Shown here: positions 1-5,008 of the stretch, in pieces
How the letters are laid out: the number at the start of each line of letters is the position of its first letter
How positions within the stretch are numbered: position 1 is the first letter of the stretch
From: Butyrivibrio sp.
GTDB lineage: Bacteria > Bacillota > Clostridia > Lachnospirales > Lachnospiraceae
Assembly: GCA_024688095.1 (NCBI GenBank)
Contig: JAILEJ010000129.1
Location: forward strand, 1 to 5,568
Length of the DNA: 5,568 bases
Reading direction: 5' to 3'
Notes under the pieces: model-generated
Seen by the model: only the letters and a program-made list of their open reading frames with translations
Databases searched by the model: none
Told to the model about the DNA's origin: nothing
Made by a program: the position numbers and the translations under genes

Positions 1-587
1 TCAAGGTTCATTGAGATGATCGACAGCACTATTGAGCTGCGTGTAGTATCCTCGCGCTTTGTCATGATCAAGCCCAGTCCATGACTGTGCTTTGATAATC
101 CAAATTTACGCTCAACTTCGATCCTGTCTACGCTATCAATGTACTCTGTACGCTTATCAATGACTGTATCCTTGCCAGGTCTTCCAAGAGCCGGGCCGGC
201 AAGCCTTATTCCATATTCCTTGCAATAAGCAAGATTGATTCTGTTTCTGTAAATCTTATCTGCAAGAACTCTTTCGGGATAATGTCCATTACGCTTGTAG
301 TAGTTTTCTATTGCTGGAATTAGTACTTCGCTTTCGTTGTAAGCTTCAAAGGATATCTTTTCTATCCTGCCAAGACCATTCTCTACACTTAAGTCAAGCT
401 TTGCGCCAAACTCAACAGACGCCTTACTCTTTCCTCTGACAATAGGTCTGATGTATGGGGATATACTGACAATCCTGTTCTCTACTGTATGAGTCTTGTT
501 GTCATACATGTACTGTTGCTGTTCAACAAGCTTATCCAGAATTTCAAGGCGTTCCAGCTGTTTTTCATCAGGATAGTATCCATAATT
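1..587 (-). pseudogene. IS5/IS1182-like DDE transposase, C-terminal fragment
   Basis: About 195 codons read leftward in one open frame and run off the window edge at position 1. The fragment contains the second catalytic Asp in a VLADKIYR-type motif. It also contains the R(3)E(6)K signature of IS4/IS5-type transposases, in DRIEVERKFGLSK, where R, E and K sit at the expected spacing; the Tyr that usually precedes the Arg is Ser here. It opens with NYGYYPDEKQLERLE and is preceded in frame by a TGA at 588-590. The N-terminal DNA-binding part and the first catalytic Asp are absent, so it cannot encode an active transposase as it stands. Codon use is richer in G and C than in the islet genes, as expected for a transferred insertion sequence. 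The assignment to IS5 versus IS1182 is from remembered family style; the DDE class is firmer. Confidence 0.85.
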
Positions 588-610
588 TCAAGCCAAGTGG
601 CTGATTGAAA
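586..610. repeat. Short inverted repeat at the transposase relic / gene A junction
   Basis: TTTCA-AGCCA, then a 2-nt loop, then TGGCT-gat-TGAAA: two 5-bp stem blocks with a 3-nt bulge. It covers the point where the transposase frame is interrupted and sits a few bases before gene A. It may be part of an insertion end or chance pairing; no second copy is visible in the window. Confidence 0.35.
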
Positions 611-617
611 TCCTTAA

Positions 618-1124
618 GTGTTATTTGACGATTTTGATTCATTTTCCTCAAAAAAAGTTCGCTCTGGGCGTAAAAAAGCTGAATCCAAAAAGACTGCAAC
701 TGATAATCCACCTGCTGTGTCTGATATTACAGAGGATTCTCCTGCCAAAAAGCCTTCAGGTAGAGCGAAAAAGAATACTACTTCCAAAGAAAATAAACCA
801 AAGGAGAAAAAGGCTGAAACCGTATCAAAGGAAAGTTCTGCAAAAGTATCTTCAGTTCTTAAAGCTGCAACATTCAATACTGCTATGAAAAAGACCGGAG
901 TTGAAAAACTTTTAAATGATAAAGGAATAGATGTAAAGAAGGCATATGTTCATATAAAGGAAGCACTTGTTAAGTCTGATTACTATGTTAGCCTCGATAT
1001 GTTTCTTAGAACTACACTTCTTACAGATGAAAGCCTTAAAGCTAATGATGAACTGATAAAGAATATAACTGAGCTACTTACACCTTCATTTGATAAGGTC
1101 AAAGAGCTTGCAGAAAAGAAATAA
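618..1124 (+). CDS. Lysine-rich protein of unknown function (gene A), possibly 5'-truncated
   Basis: The frame encodes up to 168 residues from a GTG at 618. Residues 1-12 (LFDDFDSF) are acidic and aromatic. Residues about 13-80 are a low-complexity Lys/Ser/Ala/Glu tail with runs such as KKPSGRAKKN and KPKEKKAE, probably disordered and able to bind nucleic acid. Residues about 80-168 look like a compact, mainly helical domain ending in KELAEKK. I do not recognise the family. The start is weak: a TAA (615-617) precedes the GTG directly, there is no Shine-Dalgarno sequence, and upstream DNA is the transposase relic. The native N-terminus, ribosome site and promoter may therefore have been lost, and the gene may be silent. 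The last 19 codons, the stop and 9 bases beyond it are repeated at 4859-4927. The C-terminal domain has the feel of a genuine coding sequence; only the start and function are uncertain. Confidence 0.6.
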   Translation: MLFDDFDSFSSKKVRSGRKKAESKKTATDNPPAVSDITEDSPAKKPSGRAKKNTTSKENKPKEKKAETVSKESSAKVSSVLKAATFNTAMKKTGVEKLLNDKGIDVKKAYVHIKEALVKSDYYVSLDMFLRTTLLTDESLKANDELIKNITELLTPSFDKVKELAEKK

Positions 1125-1133
1125 TGATGTCAA
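1065..1133 (+). repeat. 69-bp direct repeat, copy 1 (3' end of gene A)
   Basis: It begins ATAACTGAGCTACTTACACC and ends GATGTCAA. It covers codons 150-168 of gene A, the TAA stop and 9 bases after it. It matches 4859-4927 at 68 of 69 positions; the one difference (G1073 versus A4867) is a silent GAG/GAA change. Homology stops abruptly on both sides. This copy keeps gene A intact, as an attL-like end would. Confidence 0.95.
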
Positions 1134-1238
1134 GTAAATCTATAGATCATTCTCTATAATTTGTAATGTCATCATTTTGAAAAAAATATCCCATCAAATA
1201 AAAGCAAAACAGCTCTAATCAGATAAAATATATAATAA

Positions 1239-1266
1239 TTGACTTTATATCATCTATATATAAAAT
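1239..1266 (+). promoter_or_regulatory. Candidate sigma-A promoter for gene B
   Basis: TTGACT (1239-1244), a 16-bp spacer and TAAAAT (1261-1266) match the vegetative consensus at 5/6 and 5/6. Transcription would start near 1273 and give a leader of about 67 nt before gene B. The flanking DNA is so AT-rich that a chance match is possible. Confidence 0.5.
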
Positions 1267-1326
1267 ATAAATATATGTTATTCTATACAATTTGAATTTC
1301 TATCTTAAAAATAATATAAATCACCT

Positions 1327-1331
1327 GGGAG
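1327..1331 (+). promoter_or_regulatory. Ribosome binding site deciding the gene B start
   Basis: GGGAG lies 8 nt before the ATG at 1340. The frame is open further upstream to a TTG at 1292, but that codon has no such site, so 1340 is chosen. Confidence 0.75.
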
Positions 1332-1339
1332 ATACAAAA

Positions 1340-1735
1340 ATGACACTCTACGAATTATTAACTACAAAAGGCGTGACCAAAAATGATATACTTTTATACC
1401 TTGCCAATGAGAAACCTTCTTATCCAGAAAAAAAGCCCGTTAATAGATGCAGTAGTGAAATGCATGATGATGAAGAGTATGTAATGCCTAAAGTTGATCA
1501 GGGAAAAATGCTTGAAGAAGAAATGGAAGAAACTGAAAGGCTTAACATGGAATACCTTGATGATCTTGACGAGATGCAAAGACAGGAAGATGAAAGACGT
1601 GCTTATGAAAATGGCCTAAATGATATACATGACCGTTATCCTCATTTTGATATGGATATGGCAAGATACGAGCATCCTAATCTTGAAGCTGCCGAAAGAC
1701 AGGCTCGAATGGATGACTATTTAATGAACTGGTAA
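1340..1735 (+). CDS. Very acidic small protein of unknown function (gene B)
   Basis: This encodes 131 residues from an ATG with a good Shine-Dalgarno site. I count 34 Asp/Glu against 16 Lys/Arg, a net charge near -18, with 12 or so Met and no membrane segment or signal peptide. Residues 1-25 (MTLYELLTTKGVTKNDILLY) look like a small helical head. Residues about 40-100 are Glu/Asp/Met-rich and probably a long amphipathic helix or coiled coil, with EEEMEETERLNMEYLDD. The C-terminus (LEAAERQARMDDYLMNW) is again helical. I do not recognise the family. Strong acidity in a small protein is seen in DNA-mimic anti-restriction proteins and in some antitoxins, but nothing specific supports either role. 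It lies upstream of gene C in the same orientation with 191 bp between, so co-transcription is possible but unproven. Confidence 0.75.
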   Translation: MTLYELLTTKGVTKNDILLYLANEKPSYPEKKPVNRCSSEMHDDEEYVMPKVDQGKMLEEEMEETERLNMEYLDDLDEMQRQEDERRAYENGLNDIHDRYPHFDMDMARYEHPNLEAAERQARMDDYLMNW

Positions 1736-1926
1736 ATTTAATAAAATGTGTGAGAATTTTCTGTAAACGAGATGTCATAAGATAATCAACAAGATGTATG
1801 GCAGTAAGATTGCCATTGATCAGCTCATTTCGACCCATACATGATTTCCTTGATTTTCTTCAAAAATTATGATGCCTTTATTATATAACATAATCTATAA
1901 TGATTGATTATTCAGGAGAAAATAAA
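1736..1926. other. Structured intergenic region between genes B and C
   Basis: Two overlapping hairpins are possible. ATGGCA (1798-1803) pairs with TGCCAT (1811-1816) across a 7-nt loop, while ATGTATGG (1794-1801) pairs with CCATACAT (1835-1842). They share bases 1798-1801 and are mutually exclusive. On the minus strand, 1820-1891 is an open stretch of 23 codons reading like a protein tail (KGIIIFEENQGNHVWVEMS), with the smaller hairpin just after its stop; it has no ribosome site. Weak promoter-like matches for gene C (TTCAAA 1859-1864 with TATATA 1882-1887, and TATAAT at 1896-1901) are not convincing. Confidence 0.4.
1914..1918 (+). promoter_or_regulatory. Ribosome binding site deciding the gene C start
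   Basis: AGGAG lies 8 nt before the ATG at 1927. An in-frame ATG at 1900 would place this site inside the coding sequence and has none of its own, so the start at 1927 is preferred. Confidence 0.8.
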
Positions 1927-3201
1927 ATGTCAAATATTAAAAATTTATCTTTTCGTAATATATTCAGCTATTTTCTAGTTTCCTTTTTTATAATATTTAT
2001 ACTGAGTATTATGGTTTGTCTGATAGATAACTATCTGAGCCTATCCATACATATTTTTAATGATATGGAAGATGCTCGCGAAATTATCCGTAATTATTTT
2101 CTAGTAGAAGTTCAAATAGCTTTTATAACCCTATCTATGAGTACTGCACTGACAACAACATCAAAAAAAGTGTATTGGGAAGAAACCTATATTTATCGTC
2201 TAAAGAGCCCGATTTTAACCAATTTTACAGCATTATCTGCCTATACACTGGCAACTCTTGTCGATGGGCTTATATGGTTTATTATTGACAGATTATTTGC
2301 ATTTTCTGCCATATTATGTGTTTACTTCAGTTTTATACTGACCATATTGTTCCTTATTCTTTTAACATCCCGTATGATTGATGCAAATTTCGGACGCGAA
2401 AGAATAAAAAAAGATTTGGAAAAAACACTTTCTAAAAAGCTTAAAGATGTACCCACTGCTCAGAATATCACCATGGACAAAGGACGTCTTATACCTGATA
2501 TACATAAACTCTTACAGGTTTCTTTCATAGAAATTGATGAAAAAGAATTAGACCTTGTATGTGAAAATATGATTTTGTTGTCACATTTTGACCTCTATAA
2601 CGAACTCAATGATATATATAATTACGCACAAAAAGTTCTAGATTCGGATGAAGTGAAGCGTGAGATTGATTACAGACTTGTCAGAGATATAATTCATGAT
2701 AATAATATCCTTTTTTTCTACTCAATTAATTGTCCTATATCAGATAAAAAACTATATCCACTGATAGAATTGTGCATTCATGATTTGTTTGACGAGGCTA
2801 TCTCTTTATGGAAAAATAAAAAAACAATACTTGCCTTTAAAAAACGCACAGATCTGTATATTCTCCTAACAAAATTTTTATACCATAAATTAATTTGGGC
2901 TCAAAAAGATGCAGATTATTACCACATAATTTATCTGATGGGTGTTTTTTCTACTAGGAGAGAGAATACATTGTTCGCCATGGATGAAGAAGACGACTTA
3001 GGTGAAAAATGGGCAATTCCAGAATATAAAAAAATTGACGAAAATGTTTTTTTCAATGATTGTCCTTATGATGACGAAAACATGCTCAAACATCTCAAAC
3101 AAAAAACAGATGCCGTACTTAAAAGATGGGAAAAAGATGGCTACCCCGAATTTATCGATGAATATGAGGAACTAATGATAAATGCTTCAAGAGACTACTG
3201 A
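1927..3201 (+). CDS. Four-helix membrane protein with large soluble C-terminal domain, unknown family (gene C)
   Basis: This encodes 424 residues. Four hydrophobic segments are visible: about 12-33 (YFLVSFFIIFILSIMVCLI), 58-76, 98-120 and 124-147. They form two pairs separated by a charged stretch (KKVYWEETYIYRLKSP) at 80-95. A basic stop-transfer region follows (RERIKKDLEKTLSKKLKD), so residues about 150-424 are probably cytoplasmic. That domain is mainly helical, contains regular Leu/Ile spacing and no Walker, nuclease, protease or kinase motif that I can find. The tail is acidic (DDENMLKHLKQKTDAVLKRW, then EFIDEYEELM). The layout of membrane anchor plus soluble domain is shared by sensors, signal transducers and membrane effectors of defence systems, but no family assignment is justified. 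The coding sequence is very AT-rich. The neighbours are gene B upstream and a non-coding strip downstream; the stop lies in a 7-bp hairpin. Confidence 0.85.
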   Translation: MSNIKNLSFRNIFSYFLVSFFIIFILSIMVCLIDNYLSLSIHIFNDMEDAREIIRNYFLVEVQIAFITLSMSTALTTTSKKVYWEETYIYRLKSPILTNFTALSAYTLATLVDGLIWFIIDRLFAFSAILCVYFSFILTILFLILLTSRMIDANFGRERIKKDLEKTLSKKLKDVPTAQNITMDKGRLIPDIHKLLQVSFIEIDEKELDLVCENMILLSHFDLYNELNDIYNYAQKVLDSDEVKREIDYRLVRDIIHDNNILFFYSINCPISDKKLYPLIELCIHDLFDEAISLWKNKKTILAFKKRTDLYILLTKFLYHKLIWAQKDADYYHIIYLMGVFSTRRENTLFAMDEEDDLGEKWAIPEYKKIDENVFFNDCPYDDENMLKHLKQKTDAVLKRWEKDGYPEFIDEYEELMINASRDY

Positions 3202-3210
3202 TCGTAGTCT
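3192..3210 (+). repeat. Small inverted repeat over the gene C stop codon
   Basis: AGACTAC (3192-3198), a 5-nt loop containing the TGA stop, then GTAGTCT (3204-3210): a perfect 7-bp stem. No T-run follows, so it is not a standard terminator. It might affect 3'-end stability. Confidence 0.5.
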
Positions 3211-3300
3211 GTTGATTAGTGGGTTAAAAGATAAAAAATATAGACTTATAGCATGTGTTATTATATTACAGGCTCAGGAAGATTAAATCATAATTGCATT

Positions 3301-3348
3301 AAAAGGCTGTCTCTTAAGATGATTAAATCATCTTAGTGATGTCCCTTT
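3301..3348. terminator. Imperfect bidirectional hairpin, probable terminator or insertion remnant
   Basis: The core is a perfect inverted repeat, TAAGATGATT (3315-3324), one base, AATCATCTTA (3326-3335). Weaker pairing extends outward to AAAAGG on the left and CCCTTT on the right. On the minus strand it is followed by TTTT, on the plus strand by a poor T-run (CCCTTTATAG). It could end gene C rightward about 100 nt after the stop, or end a leftward transcript from the promoter at 3478-3505. The outer GGCTGTCTC resembles ends of some Firmicute insertion sequences, so a MITE-like remnant is an alternative. Confidence 0.45.
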
Positions 3349-3471
3349 ATAGTTTATCCTAAAAAACATCGCGAAATTAATGTATGGCCAATGTAAACAT
3401 TATTAAATTAATCAAAATATCCAGGTTAGGAATAGATCATATTCATATACAGCTACTATTTTTGCATCCAT
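3301..3471 (-). ncRNA. Candidate small RNA of about 170 nt
   Basis: The unit is inferred only from a minus-strand promoter match (3478-3505) facing the hairpin at 3301-3348 with no real gene between. The predicted 5' end near 3471 is followed almost at once by an ATG and 19 codons (MDAKIVAVYEYDLFLTWIF) with no ribosome site, so a leaderless micropeptide is another reading. Inside, AATGTTTACATT-type self-complementarity adds some structure. No known RNA family is recognised. Confidence 0.2.
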
Positions 3472-3636
3472 TTTTTAATTATACTAAAAATTAAATTGTG
3501 TGCAAGTTTTTTTGCTTTCTTTTTTATTATTTTTAATTTTTAACCGCTATCTTAAATGTCTTCTTATATCAGTTACCTTCAATATTCTTTATAAAAAAAT
3601 TCCTTTTCATAAAAGTATTCTTGCTGTTATTGCAGT
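3349..3636. other. AT-rich non-coding stretch
   Basis: No gene is supported on either strand. It holds the minus-strand promoter match at 3478-3505 and a T-rich plus-strand run at about 3507-3541. Minus-strand frames across the T-rich run give only lysine-rich low-complexity peptides of about 20 codons. No clear terminator hairpin is seen downstream of the DUF3781 gene. Confidence 0.6.
3478..3505 (-). promoter_or_regulatory. Leftward sigma-A-like promoter
   Basis: Reading leftward, TTGCAC (3505-3500), a 16-bp spacer and a perfect TATAAT (3483-3478). There is no annotated gene for it to drive: the nearest downstream feature is the hairpin at 3301-3348 and then antisense gene C. Confidence 0.5.
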
Positions 3637-3876
3637 CTATTCTTTATGGCAGGTTATAATGGTATAACTACTTGCATTGATCGTAATCACACATCCATCT
3701 ATGTGAACATACCAATTCTTACCATTTCTTTCTATGTCTGCGTTCGTTTTTAGGATTTCTTCCTTGCACCAGGTAACTACATCTATTTCACCAAATCCAA
3801 GGTTTCTTCTTATTCTTTCTACTCCCATATCAGTAGTATGTACTCTATCTATATTTTGAATAAGTATATTATCCAT
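3637..3876 (-). CDS. DUF3781 family protein
   Basis: This encodes 79 residues, the usual length for this small family. The family features I recognise are an N-terminal NIDRVHTTDMGVERIRRNL block, a central VVTWCKEEIL helix and the C-terminal core NWYVHIDGCVITINASSYTI followed by ITCHKE. The function of DUF3781 is not known; the C-terminal half looks like a small beta-rich fold. The start is supported by AAAGGA (3889-3884) 7 nt before the ATG. It lies 113 bp downstream of the HD-domain gene on the same strand, so the two may share a transcript. The family name comes from memory of its motifs. Confidence 0.85.
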   Translation of the reverse strand: MDNILIQNIDRVHTTDMGVERIRRNLGFGEIDVVTWCKEEILKTNADIERNGKNWYVHIDGCVITINASSYTIITCHKE

Positions 3877-3946
3877 AACAATTTCCTTTGAAATTTTTTT
3901 GACTTAGACTACAATTATGAAAAGGGGCATAAAAAATATATACTTT

Positions 3947-3952
3947 CCTCCT
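3947..3952 (-). promoter_or_regulatory. Orphan strong Shine-Dalgarno sequence
   Basis: A perfect AGGAGG on the minus strand, between the HD and DUF3781 genes, has no start codon at normal spacing. The first ATG (3930-3928) is 16 nt away and opens only 8 codons (MPLFIIVV, stop at 3904-3906). It may be a relic of a lost gene or a leader peptide before DUF3781. Confidence 0.4.
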
Positions 3953-3989
3953 GTACTAAGCGCTTTTACCAATTTTTCTAGTAATATTA

Positions 3990-4478
3990 TCAAATCATAA
4001 AAATATCTTTGACGAGTTTTATGCCACTCTTTGTTTCCATTATGCTGCTAATAAATTTTTCTATGTTTTTCTTTTCATAAGAATTTTCAATCGCATTTGC
4101 GATATAATCAGCCTCAATAAGAATCTGATAGTCTATACCATCTATATCATTAAGACTATGGTGGTGTCCTACAAGAAAGGATATTCTATCTATCTGATCT
4201 TCTCTCATATCTGTATCTGAAAGAAAATCTCTTACAAGTTTCTTGCCTTCTTCTTCCTGATATTTTCCTTCAGTATTACCATATTTTTCACGGCATAAAG
4301 GGCATGCTATATCATGAGTTATAGCTGCCGCCTCTATAATAAACAATGTTTCCTTATCTACATTTTCAAGTTCTCCTATGGTTTTTGCATAGGTCCAAAC
4401 ACGGATTAAATGGTCTATATCATGGATATTGCCATCAGAAAATGCAATCATCTTAGTTAATACCTCTGGAATCGTCAT
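3990..4478 (-). CDS. Small HD-domain phosphohydrolase
   Basis: This encodes 162 residues. The metal-binding HD pattern is complete: His23 (HDIDHLIRV), His55-Asp56 (AAAITHDIA), a His run at 105-107 (LVGHHHS) and Asp124 (LIEADYI). Length and the motifs GKYQEEEGKKL, DYQILIEADYI and a C-terminal ETKSGIKLV match a family of small soluble HD proteins common in Clostridia. Their physiological substrate is mostly unassigned, with phosphate esters such as nucleotides likely. Cys59 and Cys62 form a CPLC motif next to the HD pair, which could be an additional metal or redox site. The start at 4478 (MTIPEVL) is chosen because AGAGAG lies 6 nt upstream; the frame stays open to a TTG at 4526 with no such site. 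A weak promoter match lies upstream (TTGTAC 4579-4574, 17-bp spacer, TACCAT 4556-4551). DUF3781 follows on the same strand. Confidence 0.88.
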   Translation of the reverse strand: MTIPEVLTKMIAFSDGNIHDIDHLIRVWTYAKTIGELENVDKETLFIIEAAAITHDIACPLCREKYGNTEGKYQEEEGKKLVRDFLSDTDMREDQIDRISFLVGHHHSLNDIDGIDYQILIEADYIANAIENSYEKKNIEKFISSIMETKSGIKLVKDIFMI

Positions 4479-4737
4479 AATCATCTCTCTCAAATTCTTT
4501 CTTACAATTAGCATACTCAGTTCCAAGCATATAATAATAAGCAGAAATATATGGTATGCATATAATCAGTTCAGTACAATAACATCATACAATATAAGAG
4601 GTCAGATATCACCATTATATGTAAATATGCGAAGAATAACATAGAATAGTAACATCTTAATTCTAAAATAGAAATTTTTCTTTTATAATCAGGTGATTTG
4701 AGAAATAGATTACAAAATGAAAATAAAGATATATAAT
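4479..4737. other. AT-rich intergenic region upstream of the HD gene
   Basis: I see no gene here. A plus-strand open stretch across 4429-4644 is antisense to the HD gene, lacks a ribosome site and has no protein-like composition. The region holds the weak leftward promoter match at 4551-4579, a short TTCTA/TAGAA inverted repeat near 4656-4668, and AT-rich filler. Confidence 0.55.
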
Positions 4738-4747
4738 TTAATTATAT
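4731..4747. repeat. AT-only palindrome after the gene stump
   Basis: ATATAATT, one base, AATTATAT: 8-bp arms across the stop codon of the stump at 4738-4857. It could be a weak hairpin ending that gene, but being entirely A/T it may be chance. Confidence 0.3.
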
Positions 4748-4857
4748 TTTTCTTTAATTTTATCTCCTACTTTTTTATATGAGGCAATTTCAATAAAATT
4801 TTCTGTACAATAAAAAAATCTCGGATTCAGGTAGCATGTTATATACTTAAGCCCTAG
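4738..4857 (-). pseudogene. 3' stump of an unidentified gene cut at the repeat boundary
   Basis: On the minus strand 39 codons run open from the edge of the right-hand repeat to a TAA at 4740-4738. The peptide reads like a genuine protein C-terminus, with CYLNPRFFYCTENF followed by IEIASYKKVGDKIKEKYN, in contrast to the low-complexity peptides of nearby non-coding DNA. The frame has an ATG exactly at the junction (4860-4858) made partly of repeat bases, but no ribosome site precedes it because that DNA is antisense gene A tail. The simplest reading is a gene truncated when the repeat was joined here. I do not recognise the family. An open run of this length can occur by chance in AT-rich DNA, so confidence is moderate. 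Confidence 0.45.
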
Positions 4858-4858
4858 C

Positions 4859-4927
4859 ATAACTGAACTACTTACACCTTCATTTGATAAGGTCAAAGAG
4901 CTTGCAGAAAAGAAATAATGATGTCAA
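4859..4927 (+). repeat. 69-bp direct repeat, copy 2 (duplicated 3' end of gene A)
   Basis: 68/69 identical to 1065-1133 and in the same orientation. It holds codons for ITELLTPSFDKVKELAEKK, the stop and GATGTCAA-type flank, but no upstream part of gene A, so it is a non-coding remnant here. Its left edge abuts the gene stump; its right edge abuts the terminator region that probably once followed gene A. Confidence 0.95.
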
Positions 4928-4940
4928 TTCCTCCAACTTC

Positions 4941-5008
4941 ATAAATAAAAAAAGTAAATGCATATCTGACAAGGCTTATATATAAGTCAAATCAGATATG
5001 CATTTACT
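4941..5008 (-). terminator. Large hairpin terminator for the surface-protein gene
   Basis: Arms AGTAAATGCATATCTGA (4953-4969) and TCAGATATGCATTTACT (4992-5008) form a perfect 17-bp stem. The 22-nt loop contains a second perfect palindrome, CTTATATATAAG (4975-4986). Read leftward the stem is followed by TTTTTTATTTAT (4952-4941), the T-run expected of an intrinsic terminator, 142 nt after the stop of the gene at 5151. The rightward T-run is weak (ATTCATGTTTTC), so any bidirectional use would be less efficient. Before the islet arrived it probably lay between gene A and the surface-protein gene. Confidence 0.8.

Larger units (their letters stand above)
1134..1339. other. AT-rich intergenic leader of gene B
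   Basis: No gene is supported here. TATAGA (1141-1146) and TCTATA (1153-1158) form a 6-bp stem. The bases at the end of the repeat (AATGATGTCA) can pair, with one mismatch, with TGTCATCATT near 1168-1177. The result is a weak, atypical terminator candidate for gene A. The rest is AT-rich promoter DNA for gene B. Confidence 0.5.

Noticed and set aside
614..877. Minus-strand open frame antisense to gene A
   Set aside because: It is the mirror of the Lys-rich codons of gene A (AAA/TCT giving Phe/Ser runs), has no ribosome site and a Phe-rich low-complexity composition.
625..888. Second plus-strand open frame inside gene A
   Set aside because: It is an out-of-frame shadow with repetitive Lys/Leu/Gln composition; the frame of gene A continues into the better-formed C-terminal domain and the duplicated 3' end.
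1134..1290. Short minus-strand frame giving about 23 codons (LELFCFYLMGYFFQNDD)
   Set aside because: Too short and hydrophobic low-complexity in very AT-rich DNA; bounded by stops and no start with a ribosome site.
1292..1339. Extended TTG start for gene B
   Set aside because: No ribosome site precedes 1292, while GGGAG sits 8 nt before the ATG at 1340.
1394..1579. Minus-strand open frame antisense to gene B
   Set aside because: Phe/His-rich mirror of the acidic codons of gene B with no ribosome site.
1745..1850. IS256-like insertion-sequence end
   Set aside because: The stretch TGTGTGAGAATTTTCTGTAA is reminiscent of some insertion-sequence ends, but no matching opposite end or transposase remnant could be recognised.
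4479..4526. Upstream TTG start for the HD protein
   Set aside because: It adds 16 residues not typical of the family and lacks a ribosome site; AGAGAG supports the ATG at 4478.
4429..4644. Plus-strand open frame across the start of the HD gene
   Set aside because: Antisense to a well-supported gene, no ribosome site and no recognisable protein features.
1134..4858. Inverted repeats at the islet ends, as for a transposon
   Set aside because: The first and last 40 or so bases inside the direct repeats show no inverted match, so a classical transposon with terminal inverted repeats is not supported.
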